Part shown: positions 48,002 through 56,454 of the stretch, one piece after another
Layout of the letters: each line of letters opens with the position of its first letter
How positions within the stretch are numbered: the stretch's first letter is position 1
From: an uncultured Bacteroidia bacterium
GTDB taxonomy: Bacteria > Bacteroidota > Bacteroidia > Bacteroidales > UBA932
DNA length: 64,000 nucleotides
NCBI GenBank assembly: GCA_902778855.1
Contig: CACYZM010000006.1
Coordinates: 1 to 64,000 of the forward strand
Direction of reading: 5' to 3'
Notes under the pieces: model-generated
Seen by the model: only the letters and a program-made list of their open reading frames with translations
Databases searched by the model: none
Told to the model about the DNA's origin: nothing
Position numbers and translations under genes: made by a program

Positions 48002-48958
48002 TTATTGCGCATATTCCATCCGGACGTTGTCGACCCAGAGCGTATTGCCGAGGGCGCCCACGAAAGCGCCGCAGCTGCCCGCCGTGATCTGCAGGACGGC
48101 GTGCGTGACCGGCGAACCGGCCTCGGCCCAGCCCTCCTCCAGAATCGGCTTGCGCTGGCCGCGGCTGTTGAGGGCGTAGAGCGCCTGCTTCCCCTGTAAA
48201 AGTCCCATATAGGCCTGATAGCCGGCCTGTTTCGACGCATCGCCATAGACCACGGGCACCCGGAATCCGGTTACCCAGCCGTTCGTGCTCTTCGCGATTC
48301 GGCGCACGGCCGTGCCGACGCGTTTGGCGTGGATGTTTCCTTCGTCGTCTTCCCAGCGATACTGCAGCAGCAACAGGATCTGGCAGGGATCTTCGCCCGG
48401 GAACTCCTGCTGCCTGAAGGTCGTTCCCTTGGTCAGCATTCCCGTAGCGGGCATCTCGGCCTTGCAGTCGAGCACCAGCGCGGAGGGCCGCTTGGTGAAG
48501 GGAATACCCCAGTCCATATAGGAGTATGGATTCTTGACGCTGGGGATCGGTTCCAGCATCTTGCCCCAATAGAGTGCGCCGGTAGCCAGCACATTGATCT
48601 CGACCAAACCCGCCACCTTGCAGGAGGCGAAACGCGTGGTGAGCCGCGCACAGGTCCCCGTCGGGCCCTGGTCGGGTTCCATCGTCACGCTGGTCTTGGT
48701 CACGCCCGACACACGGGCATAGGCGTTGGACGAGGCCCAGATGGTCTTCGCATAATCATAGGGGGCGTTCTTCTCAATCGTGGCATCGGGTCCAACCACG
48801 TAGAGCGTCTTGACCTCGCCGCCGACGATCGAAGACTCGCGGATGTGACGTACCGTCCAGTGTTCGAAATCGCCGAACGGCACCGGCTCGACCCGCTGTG
48901 CGCGGGCCGGGAACAGGCTGCAGAGCAGCAGGGCGACCACTATTTGAGCCTTTTCCAT
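48002..48958 (-). CDS. Secreted protein with PCMD-type C-terminal domain
   Basis: 318 residues; signal peptide about 1-20 (LFPARAQ). Residues about 25-130 form a strand-rich N-terminal region (FGDFEHWTVRHI). From about 150 the IPFTKRPSALVLDCKAEMP segment matches the PCMD (putative carbohydrate metabolism) domain found in Bacteroidota surface proteins; it is probably a beta-sandwich binding module. Its role among reductases and hydrolases is unknown; ligand binding is a guess. The ATG overlaps the end of the upstream SDR gene by 19 bases. The frame extends upstream without a stop, but the signal peptide fixes the start at 48958. Confidence 0.72.
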   Translation of the reverse strand: MEKAQIVVALLLCSLFPARAQRVEPVPFGDFEHWTVRHIRESSIVGGEVKTLYVVGPDATIEKNAPYDYAKTIWASSNAYARVSGVTKTSVTMEPDQGPTGTCARLTTRFASCKVAGLVEINVLATGALYWGKMLEPIPSVKNPYSYMDWGIPFTKRPSALVLDCKAEMPATGMLTKGTTFRQQEFPGEDPCQILLLLQYRWEDDEGNIHAKRVGTAVRRIAKSTNGWVTGFRVPVVYGDASKQAGYQAYMGLLQGKQALYALNSRGQRKPILEEGWAEAGSPVTHAVLQITAGSCGAFVGALGNTLWVDNVRMEYAQ

Positions 48959-49707
48959 AAAGCAGCAACCACGGGCCCCGGAAGCAGGGCGATCAGAAAG
49001 GGAAGATAACAGTTCATAAAAGCCGGACTGATCACACGGCGGCGATGGAACATCGCCCGCAGCGCGCGGGCCACCAGCCAGCGCGGTGTGCGGATCAGGC
49101 CGATGCGGACACCGAGCCGGAGCCATTTTTCACTCAGGCGATAGAGCGGTGTCGCGATGGCGGCCGGGCAGACAGTCGTCACGCCCACGCCGTAGGGCTT
49201 CAATTCGTAGGAAAGCGAGCGGCCGAAACTCCGGAGATAGGCCTTCGTCGCCGAATAGATGGTAATGCCCGGCACCGGAAGCCGCGCCGCCATCGACGAC
49301 ATAATGAGCAGATACCCGCTCCCCCGCTTTTTCATTGCTTCGCCGAACAGCAGGCAGGTGCGCGTGACGGTCGTCATATGCAGGTTCATCATCGCCTGCA
49401 CCCGGTCCAGGTCGTCGCCGTCAAGTTCCTTGAAGAAGAACATCCCGGCATTGTTGATCACCACGTCGGGCAGGATGCCGGCCTCTTCCGTGCACCAGGC
49501 GAAGAGCTTGTCGGCCGCGTCGGGTTCGGCCAGGTCCTGGAAATGCGGCGTCACGGTTACGGAATACTGCTCGCGCAGCTGCGCCGAGGCCGCCTTGAGC
49601 TCCACGTCGCGGTTGCTTACCAGCAGCAAGTCGTAGCCGCGCCCGGCAAGTTGCCGTGCGTATTCAAGCCCCATTCCGGAACTGCCGCCCGTGATCAGCG
49701 CCCACAT
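48940..49707 (-). CDS. SDR of the hydroxysteroid dehydrogenase / 3-oxoacyl reductase (HSD17B12-like) type
   Basis: 255 residues. The cofactor motif TGGSSGMG is at 6-13, NNAG at 85-88, catalytic Ser137/138, Tyr151 and Lys155 (YSATK). The stretch from MSSMAARLPVPGITIYSATKAYL onward resembles the HSD17B12/HSDL1 group of steroid or very-long-chain 3-oxoacyl reductases. The C-terminal 50 residues carry a basic/hydrophobic tail (WLVARALRAMFHRRR, then a hydrophobic helix), suggesting membrane association like its relatives. This gives the operon two SDRs. The start codon lies 2 bases after the M28 peptidase stop. Confidence 0.87.
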   Translation of the reverse strand: MWALITGGSSGMGLEYARQLAGRGYDLLLVSNRDVELKAASAQLREQYSVTVTPHFQDLAEPDAADKLFAWCTEEAGILPDVVINNAGMFFFKELDGDDLDRVQAMMNLHMTTVTRTCLLFGEAMKKRGSGYLLIMSSMAARLPVPGITIYSATKAYLRSFGRSLSYELKPYGVGVTTVCPAAIATPLYRLSEKWLRLGVRIGLIRTPRWLVARALRAMFHRRRVISPAFMNCYLPFLIALLPGPVVAALWKRLK

Positions 49708-49709
49708 AG

Positions 49710-51041
49710 CTAGCGTGCGACGGCAGGAAGGCTGGCGTGGCCAGCGGACGAAACGGCCCGGACGGCGAAAAAGTAATTGTCTTTGCTGAGCGGATACTGG
49801 AAAGAGCCGCCCTGCTGCGCATCGGCCGCGGACACGGTTCCGAGCACCTGCCATTCCGGCTGGTCCGTCTCGCGGTAGAGGATTTCATAGCAGGCCGCTT
49901 CCGCGACCGGATCCCACGCCACCACCGTGTGGTTTTCCAGTTCACCCGCGTTGGCGATGCGGGCGTTCTGCGGCCGGGCAGGCGCCTGGGCCAGGCGCAT
50001 CGCCGTGGCCAGGTTGATGCGGATGTTGCGCGTCAGCGAAGGAATATCAACGCCCGAAAGCATATCGCCGTAGTCGATGCCGTTTTCGGTGCGGACATCC
50101 TGGTGCGTGCGGTCATAATTCTCGCAATACTCACTCATCCGGACGGCCGTGAAGCCTTCCCGCAGGAACGGCGTATGGTCGCCGCTGCGGCGGTAGCGGT
50201 CGTTGCGGTAGATCAGCTTGACTTCCTGGTCGGGCACATATTGCTGCGCGGTTTCGCGGATATAGCGGGCCAGCTGGCGTGGATCGCTGTCCTCGCCATT
50301 GCGGCTTTCGGAGAAGACGCGCACCTTGTGGTCTTCTTTCAGCCCGGTGCCGCTGGCCACGGCGTTGCCGATCATATCGTTGTTGATCATTGCCAGAATG
50401 GGCCATTCCTCGGCCTTCGCCCGCGTGGCGATGGAGCGCGAACCGTCGAGGCCCTGCTCCTCGCCCGAGACGAACAGGCATTTGACCGTCTGCTCCAGCG
50501 GAATCTCCGACAGGATGCGGACCACCTCGAGCAGGCACGCCAGGCCGCTGCCGTCATCATTGGCGCCGGGCGCGAACGAAGTGGAGTCCATCACGTCGGC
50601 CACGCGCGTGTCGATATGGGCCGACAGCAGGATTTCCCGCTCCGCCTTCGTACCCGGGAGCGTCACGATCACCTGCGGCACTTCCACGATCCGGTCGTAC
50701 CGGCCGCCGTTCTCGCCGCCTTTGTAATAGACGACTTCCACGGTCGGCGCCGGGCGGACGCCTTCCGCCTTCCGACCCCAGGTTTCGCAGCGATTCACCA
50801 GATAATGCACCGCCGCGCCGATGCCCCGTTCGGGGTCGGTCTGGGTGCTCAAAGAGTGGCGCGTATGGAAGGCGACCAGCTCTTCGATCCAGGTCCGGAT
50901 GCTGTCGGGACTGACCCGGGCGATGGCCTCGGCCACGGCCGGATCGGGTTTGCAATCCGCCACCGCCTGTTTCGCAGGCTGCTGGCAGGCCGCCACGCTC
51001 AGACAGGCGACGGCGGAAAGAAGGAGAAAGAGACGTTTCAT
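49710..51041 (-). CDS. M28 family zinc aminopeptidase, lipoprotein, with C-terminal FN3-like domain
   Basis: 443 residues. The lipobox is SVAAC (Cys19). The M28 metal site is visible: SAHIDTR (His and Asp about 142-144), GANDDGSG (Asp about 161), SGEEQGLDGS (Glu pair about 192) and RRSGDHTPF (His about 294). Residues about 355-443 form an FN3-like beta domain (NHTVVAWDPVAEAACYEILYRE). It removes N-terminal residues, or possibly other amide-linked groups, at the cell surface or in the periplasm. Mid-operon position: 14 bases after the P1 peptidase gene. Confidence 0.9.
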   Translation of the reverse strand: MKRLFLLLSAVACLSVAACQQPAKQAVADCKPDPAVAEAIARVSPDSIRTWIEELVAFHTRHSLSTQTDPERGIGAAVHYLVNRCETWGRKAEGVRPAPTVEVVYYKGGENGGRYDRIVEVPQVIVTLPGTKAEREILLSAHIDTRVADVMDSTSFAPGANDDGSGLACLLEVVRILSEIPLEQTVKCLFVSGEEQGLDGSRSIATRAKAEEWPILAMINNDMIGNAVASGTGLKEDHKVRVFSESRNGEDSDPRQLARYIRETAQQYVPDQEVKLIYRNDRYRRSGDHTPFLREGFTAVRMSEYCENYDRTHQDVRTENGIDYGDMLSGVDIPSLTRNIRINLATAMRLAQAPARPQNARIANAGELENHTVVAWDPVAEAACYEILYRETDQPEWQVLGTVSAADAQQGGSFQYPLSKDNYFFAVRAVSSAGHASLPAVAR

Positions 51042-51055
51042 AGTTCAAAGATACG

Positions 51056-51991
51056 TTAATTTCCGGAACAACGGACAGCGTCGGCAATCGCCTCCTCCAG
51101 GAGGGTGGCAGCCACAGCGCCGGCGACGTCGGGGCTGGCGGCGACACGTTCAGCCTCTTCGCCGACAGCGATGGCGTAGATCGTATCGCCATCGGCCGAA
51201 GTGAAGGCGGGACGGATGCCGCGGGCCATGCCGGCGGAAGCCATCCGGACCACGTGTTTCAGTTCGGCCGGCGAGAAATGGCCGTTGGTAAAGACGGCGG
51301 CGAGCGTCGTGTTGGTGGTACTGGTGAAGAGATTGCCTCCGACGGTCCGGAGCAGCGTCTCCTCCGAGTCGCCGAAATCCTTGCCGTCGGGCGTGCGCAT
51401 GCCGGCGATCTTCTGGCCGGCGAAATAGATGTCGCCGTAGCTGTTGAGCACGACCGAGACGCCTACCTGCAACTCCCCGACCTGCGCGGCCGCATAGCCG
51501 ATACCGGCTTTCTGGGCCTGATGAATCCCGGCAGCCTTCCCTACCGTGGCGCCTGTACCGGCGCCCACGCTGCCGCTGCGCGGATCGTTGCCCGCGAAAG
51601 TCGCCTCACAAGCCTGCCGGCCCATTTCGGCGTCGGGGCGGACAGCGACGCTGCCGTACTCCAGATCGTAAATGCAGCTCTGGCAAACAATCGGCACTAC
51701 GGCAATACCGGTGTCGTACCCGATGCCGTGCGCCTCCAGACAGCGCATCACGCCGTCGGAAGCGGCCAGGCCATAAGCGGAACCGCCGGAAAAGACCAGG
51801 GCGTTGAGCGGATGATTCCGCTCCGTGGCGATGGTTTCCGTCTCGCGCGAAGCCGGCCCGCCGCCGAATACTTCGACGGCGGCCCGCCCTGCAGGCGTAA
51901 AACGAAATACCGTGACACCCGTGCCGGCCTTCTCATCCTGGGCATTTCCCACCCGGACGCCGGCGATCTCGGAAAAAGCGATGTGCTTCAT
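51056..51991 (-). CDS. P1 family peptidase (DmpA/BapA-like Ntn-type aminopeptidase)
   Basis: 311 residues without a signal peptide, so probably cytoplasmic. The fold markers are GTGVTVFRF near 23, NALVFSGGSAYGLAASDGV (about 62-80), GSVGAGTGATVGK (about 143-155) and NTTLAAVFTN (about 222), where self-cleavage before the Thr would create the catalytic N-terminal nucleophile. The family cleaves D-amino-acid, beta-amino-acid and other unusual N-terminal peptide or amide bonds. It may act after import on the product of the surface hydrolases of the same operon. The stop lies 14 bases before the M28 start. Confidence 0.87.
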   Translation of the reverse strand: MKHIAFSEIAGVRVGNAQDEKAGTGVTVFRFTPAGRAAVEVFGGGPASRETETIATERNHPLNALVFSGGSAYGLAASDGVMRCLEAHGIGYDTGIAVVPIVCQSCIYDLEYGSVAVRPDAEMGRQACEATFAGNDPRSGSVGAGTGATVGKAAGIHQAQKAGIGYAAAQVGELQVGVSVVLNSYGDIYFAGQKIAGMRTPDGKDFGDSEETLLRTVGGNLFTSTTNTTLAAVFTNGHFSPAELKHVVRMASAGMARGIRPAFTSADGDTIYAIAVGEEAERVAASPDVAGAVAATLLEEAIADAVRCSGN

Positions 51992-53578
51992 TTATTTCTT
52001 CTTGGTAAAACGAGGCACCCGGTCGAGCGGGACCTCCAGTTCATAGGTCTTGCCGCCCTTGTAAACTTTGCCGTTCTCGTCCACCCAGCGGCCCTTCGGG
52101 AGTTGGACGGTCCGGGTGGTGCCGGGCGTCATCATCGGCGCCACCAGATAGCGGTCGCCCAGCATATACTGGTCGATGCAGGTCTCGAAGCCCTGCCCCG
52201 GGAAGGCATATTCCATGCTCCGGACAATGGGCTCGCCGGTCTGTGCGCCGATCTTCGCCTGCTCCACCAGATACGGGCCGAGTTCCTCGTGCAGCCGGGC
52301 GTACTTCAGGCAGATGGCCAGATGTTCCTTATCCAGGACGCGCCAGGGGGCCACCGAGAACTGCATCATCGGCATCAGCGCGTGGATCTCGCAGGAACGG
52401 ACGATCAGTTCCTGGTCCATCTTGCCCTGGTCCACGTTCCGGAAACTGCCGAACTCCCCGCCGCCGATCATATCGGGGCAAGTGTAGATGTGTCCCAGCA
52501 AACCGGCCGCGATCATATCCGGAACCAGGCTGGCCACGGCCTTCCAGGAGTAGGACTTGTCGCCGAGGCGCTGGACGAGGGCATCGCCGCCCATCCGCCA
52601 GCAGGCGCGAAACTCATTGTAGGGGAACTCCAGGCCCAGTTTGGCCCAGAGCATCGTCTGCTCAGTATCGAAGGACTTCCCGTCGAACGGACGGGTATCT
52701 TCCTGCAGGTACCGCTCCGGGTCGCCGGCGTCGAACTTGAAGCCGTCGATCCCGTACTGTTCCTGCAAATCGGTCAGCGTTTTCTTGAAATACGCATACG
52801 CCTCCGGATTGCTCAAGTCGTAGCAGGCGCTGAGGCCGTTCCACCAGTCGAGAATGGCGGGGCGGTCGCGCCCGGCATCCATCACCAGATACCCCTTGCG
52901 GCGAAGCATCCGATACTCCTGGCTATCCGGAGAAACGAACGGACAGATCCAAAGCATCACCTTGAAGCCCAGGGCGTGCAGCTCGTCCACCATCCCTTTC
53001 GGATCGGGGAAACGGTCCGGACGGAACTCCGTGCTGCCGTAGTATTTCTGCCAGTTGTCGTCGATCATCAGGATGCCCGGCGGGAAGCCGTTGTCCACGA
53101 TGCCGTGGGCGTACTTCAGCACGTCCGCCTGGTTCTGGTCGTAAACCAGTTCGATCCAGGTGTTGTACTGCGGCTTGTTGAGGAACATCTCGGGCGGAAT
53201 CGTCCCGCTGGGGGCGAAATGTGCGGCGGAAGCAGCCAGGAAGGCCTCCCGGAGCGTCGTTCCCGCCTGCTTGCAGGTAACGGTGCCGCCGTGATGCGGC
53301 GTGATCCGGATCGTCCCCTTTGAAATGACGGCGGAGAAGGACTTGTCGCACCAGATGTACCGGCCCTTGTCGGAAACGAGCAACGGGGTCGTCTGATTGT
53401 TGAAATTCTGCCGCGCCAGGTCAAACGACAATTCCGTGGAAGCATCGAAAGGCATCCGGACACCCAGGTCCGTGACGCAGCCCCACCATTTTTCCCCGGG
53501 GAGCATGGCCACCTTCGCCTCCCGGGCGGACAGCGAGCCGGCGAGCAAGAGAAGCAGGAATGTCAGCACTCTTTTCAT
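51992..53578 (-). CDS. GH31 family glycoside hydrolase, secreted
   Basis: 528 residues; signal peptide about 1-18 (LAGSLSA). The GH31 barrel shows ILMIDDNWQKYYG (about 169-181), the nucleophile Asp283 in DGFKFDAGD, and the likely acid/base Asp340 in RLGDKSYSW. It is shorter than typical GH31 enzymes (650-900 residues) because the N-terminal sandwich domain is reduced. It is probably an exo-alpha-glycosidase; specificity (glucoside, xyloside, galactoside or other) cannot be assigned. The P1 peptidase gene starts at the base next to its stop codon. Confidence 0.88.
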   Translation of the reverse strand: MKRVLTFLLLLLAGSLSAREAKVAMLPGEKWWGCVTDLGVRMPFDASTELSFDLARQNFNNQTTPLLVSDKGRYIWCDKSFSAVISKGTIRITPHHGGTVTCKQAGTTLREAFLAASAAHFAPSGTIPPEMFLNKPQYNTWIELVYDQNQADVLKYAHGIVDNGFPPGILMIDDNWQKYYGSTEFRPDRFPDPKGMVDELHALGFKVMLWICPFVSPDSQEYRMLRRKGYLVMDAGRDRPAILDWWNGLSACYDLSNPEAYAYFKKTLTDLQEQYGIDGFKFDAGDPERYLQEDTRPFDGKSFDTEQTMLWAKLGLEFPYNEFRACWRMGGDALVQRLGDKSYSWKAVASLVPDMIAAGLLGHIYTCPDMIGGGEFGSFRNVDQGKMDQELIVRSCEIHALMPMMQFSVAPWRVLDKEHLAICLKYARLHEELGPYLVEQAKIGAQTGEPIVRSMEYAFPGQGFETCIDQYMLGDRYLVAPMMTPGTTRTVQLPKGRWVDENGKVYKGGKTYELEVPLDRVPRFTKKK

Positions 53579-53590
53579 AACGCGCGCCCT

Positions 53591-54895
53591 TTAGATGGCC
53601 AGTTCGCCGAATTTGGCCTTGAAATCGCTCCAGCGGTAGAAACCCGGCGCCACTTCGGGAAGCGGCAGCGTGGCGCAGAATCCGTTGAGCAGCGCCTGGA
53701 CGAGGATCTCGTCGGGTGCCCGGCGGCTGCGGAAGAAGACCAGCTGGAAATTGCAGGCCATCGGGATGTCATAGCTCCGCCACACCTTCTCGACATCGTA
53801 GGGATTGTCGATCATCGCATCCATCCCGTTCACGCCGAGATAGGAAATGAGCGGCGCCAGGGCCGTGTCGTGCGAGAAGCGCATCCGGATCGAGATGCCG
53901 TTTTCCTGGTCTTCCTCGAAGCGGTCGATGATGTCCTTGGCGGCGACCGACATTTCCAGGAAGCGGCGCCGGTCCACGCCGGGCGCCACGCCCGTATACA
54001 TATAGTCGCTGTAGTTCTGGACCCGCCAGATGGCGTAACGTTCTTCCGGCGTGAATACGTCCGTCAGCGCCTCCGGCACGGCGAAATCGAGGTTGCTGCA
54101 ATCCGACACAAGCTGCATCATGTCGTACATAAACGACTCGCGGTCGAGCCCGATGTCCTCGGTCGAAGTGAACCAGCGCCCGATTACGCCCTCTTCATCG
54201 AAGACCGCTTTGGCAAACTTTTCATATTTCTCCAGCGCTTCTTTCGTGAAAGGCTCCATCGGCTTGTAGTTCGGATTGGAATGGCTTTCCGGAATGAGCA
54301 TCGAATAATACGGACGGCCATAGTCCACGAGAACGGTCAGGTCGCGGTCGAGGTCGGAGAGTTCGTCCAGGCAGCAGAGCATGCTCACGATCACGCGCGA
54401 AGACTCCGTCGAGAGCGCCACGAGCTGCGTCTGTCCCCGGAAGATCTCCGGATAGTTCCGGAAGATCTGGCCGGCGATCTGCCGGTGCTGCCGCTGGCCT
54501 TTCATCGTGAGGATGCCTTCGTGATAGAGCATCCGCGAATACACCTGGGCATAGGCCTCGAAGAAACGCTTCCCTTCCGGGGTCAGGTAGCCCTTCTCGT
54601 CCGCCGTCTTCCAGATGCGGTACATCTTCGGATAGAAGTCCGATCCGTCGACAAAACGGGCGCCGTGGCGGCCCATATGGCTGAGATAGAACGGTTTGTA
54701 CCCCTTCGGCGGCCGCGGCGGAAGAGGCTGTCCTTCCGGATACAGGCCGAAGGTCCCGCCCCAGCGGGAGGGTTCGGAAAGAACGTCCTGCTTCGCCCAT
54801 TGCGGGTCTTCCTGGGCGAAAAGCACGGCACCCGGCACGAATGCCAGGAGCAGGCACAGAAACAGTTTGCGGATGGAAAGATTCATATTCGTCAT
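53591..54895 (-). CDS. Histidine acid phosphatase (MINPP/phytase-like branch), secreted
   Basis: 434 residues; signal peptide about 1-27 (AVLFAQ). The catalytic RHGAR motif is at 76-80 and the proton-donor motif is HD in RFSHDTALAPL (about 343), as in classical histidine acid phosphatases rather than the HAE of many MINPPs. It would release phosphate from an organic phosphate ester such as an inositol or sugar phosphate in the periplasm. The ATG at 54895 overlaps the upstream stop by 4 bases; a second ATG three codons later (MNLSIRK) gives an equally good signal peptide. Confidence 0.87.
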   Translation of the reverse strand: MTNMNLSIRKLFLCLLLAFVPGAVLFAQEDPQWAKQDVLSEPSRWGGTFGLYPEGQPLPPRPPKGYKPFYLSHMGRHGARFVDGSDFYPKMYRIWKTADEKGYLTPEGKRFFEAYAQVYSRMLYHEGILTMKGQRQHRQIAGQIFRNYPEIFRGQTQLVALSTESSRVIVSMLCCLDELSDLDRDLTVLVDYGRPYYSMLIPESHSNPNYKPMEPFTKEALEKYEKFAKAVFDEEGVIGRWFTSTEDIGLDRESFMYDMMQLVSDCSNLDFAVPEALTDVFTPEERYAIWRVQNYSDYMYTGVAPGVDRRRFLEMSVAAKDIIDRFEEDQENGISIRMRFSHDTALAPLISYLGVNGMDAMIDNPYDVEKVWRSYDIPMACNFQLVFFRSRRAPDEILVQALLNGFCATLPLPEVAPGFYRWSDFKAKFGELAI

Positions 54896-56454
54896 CGATT
54901 GTTTTTCTTGATGGTCAACGATCCGTCGGGATTAAGCGGCTCCGCCACGGCGAAGGGCACCGGATACCGGACGCCCTTGACTTCCAACTCTGCCTTGAGC
55001 TTGAGCCGGCCGCAGTTCCAGTCGAAACCCTTCGGCAGGTACATCATGCCGGAGCGGACGCCTTCCACGTCGGGATAGCCTGCGTCGAGGCAGCCGCTGA
55101 CGTGCACTTCCCCGTCGTCGGTGAAGAGCGTGAGCCGCAGCACACCGGGCACACCGGCGATGCCGTCGTTCGTCATGCCGATGATCAGGAAATCCAGGTC
55201 CTCCTTGTCCTTGCCGTGCCAGATGAAGGACGGGCGCACGCGATAGCCGATGCAGCCCGCCAGGTCGTCCAGCGCTTCGGGATATTTGCGGTAATACGCC
55301 TCGAGATTCTCCGCGCAGATGCTGTGGAAACTCCAGAGCGAATAATAATTCGCGCCGGCATCCTTGGCGTGGAGGATCACGTCGTCGCCCGTGGGGCGGC
55401 CGTACGGATCGAGCTTGATGGTGGAAGCGTCACCGCGCGTCATCGCACATTCCACGAAGGCCGCCGTCCAGGCAGGCCGGTTGCACAACTGCTCGATGCT
55501 CTCGCTGTCCACGAGGATCGTGTCGCGGCGCAGCCAGTTGTGGTCGCGGACCGAGCGGTCCACGAGCGCGGAATTGCCCACGCCGCTGTGGTCGGGCTGG
55601 ACGTTGGTCACCAGCGGCACCTTCGTCCACGCGGCCTGTTGGATCTCGTACAGCCGCAGGAAGGTGTCTTCCGCTTCTTTGCGGTTCGCGAAATTGTGCC
55701 CCTCATACGGCCAGGCGTGGCCTTCGCCCCAGAAGCCGAACATATGCGTGTCCACGAATTCCACAAGCGGACTGCCGTTGTAGCGGTCGGCCAGCAGGTG
55801 CTGCATCTCTTCGAAATACCCGATCAGGTACTCGTTGTAGCGCGGCTGATAGTGCCCGTGCTGGAAGCGCGGCTGCGAAGGATCGCCCTTCCACTCCCCT
55901 TTCAGATGGTCGAGCGGCACTTTCTTCAGGACATAGTCGGGCAGCGCGTTCTCGAGCGTGTCAGGGTTGTTGAGCATCACCCGGAAGCAGACCCGCTTCC
56001 CGTACTGTGCGGCCTTGTCGAAGGTAATCTTCCAGTAGTCGTCGAAATCCAGCTTCCCGGCCTTCTTCTGGATATGGCGCCAGTTCGGGCGGATATGCAC
56101 CTTGGTGCCCAACGGGAAACGGAACAGCTTGTCGATGGTCGTTTCCAGCGATTCGCCCGGTACGTGCGGCGCACCGTAGTCGCCGGAAATATAGGTGGTC
56201 ATCCCCATGCCGAAGGCATTGAGCAGTTGCTTGCCGGGCATCGTATACTGGACCACTTCCGGCTCCTCGCCGAAATAGTCTTCCGGCGCGTAGGAAGGGA
56301 ACGGCCCCTGATAGAGCCGGTCCTTGACTTCCGGCCCCGGACCGAAATCGTATTTGTGCCAATTGTGCTGCGGCACCCAGGCCTTCAGGCTGGGCGCGAG
56401 GCCGGCCGCGGCTCCCGCCGCCAGGCCGACTTTGATGAAATCCCTGCGCTTCAT
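54892..56454 (-). CDS. Tat-exported protein of unknown function, glycoside-hydrolase-like, copy 2
   Basis: 520 residues. The twin-arginine signal MKRRDFIKVGLAAGAAAG indicates export of a folded protein. Residues about 80-390 look like a TIM-barrel enzyme (RFPLGTKVHIRPNWRHIQ; FGFWGEGHAWPYEGHNF, with an acidic WGEGH that could hold a catalytic Glu; VTNVQPDHS). Residues about 395-515 are a strand-rich module, perhaps of the DUF4832 kind. The whole is roughly 60% identical by eye to the protein encoded just upstream (56454-58013). The function is not known; a polysaccharide or glycoconjugate hydrolase is the best guess. Confidence 0.72.
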   Translation of the reverse strand: MKRRDFIKVGLAAGAAAGLAPSLKAWVPQHNWHKYDFGPGPEVKDRLYQGPFPSYAPEDYFGEEPEVVQYTMPGKQLLNAFGMGMTTYISGDYGAPHVPGESLETTIDKLFRFPLGTKVHIRPNWRHIQKKAGKLDFDDYWKITFDKAAQYGKRVCFRVMLNNPDTLENALPDYVLKKVPLDHLKGEWKGDPSQPRFQHGHYQPRYNEYLIGYFEEMQHLLADRYNGSPLVEFVDTHMFGFWGEGHAWPYEGHNFANRKEAEDTFLRLYEIQQAAWTKVPLVTNVQPDHSGVGNSALVDRSVRDHNWLRRDTILVDSESIEQLCNRPAWTAAFVECAMTRGDASTIKLDPYGRPTGDDVILHAKDAGANYYSLWSFHSICAENLEAYYRKYPEALDDLAGCIGYRVRPSFIWHGKDKEDLDFLIIGMTNDGIAGVPGVLRLTLFTDDGEVHVSGCLDAGYPDVEGVRSGMMYLPKGFDWNCGRLKLKAELEVKGVRYPVPFAVAEPLNPDGSLTIKKNNR

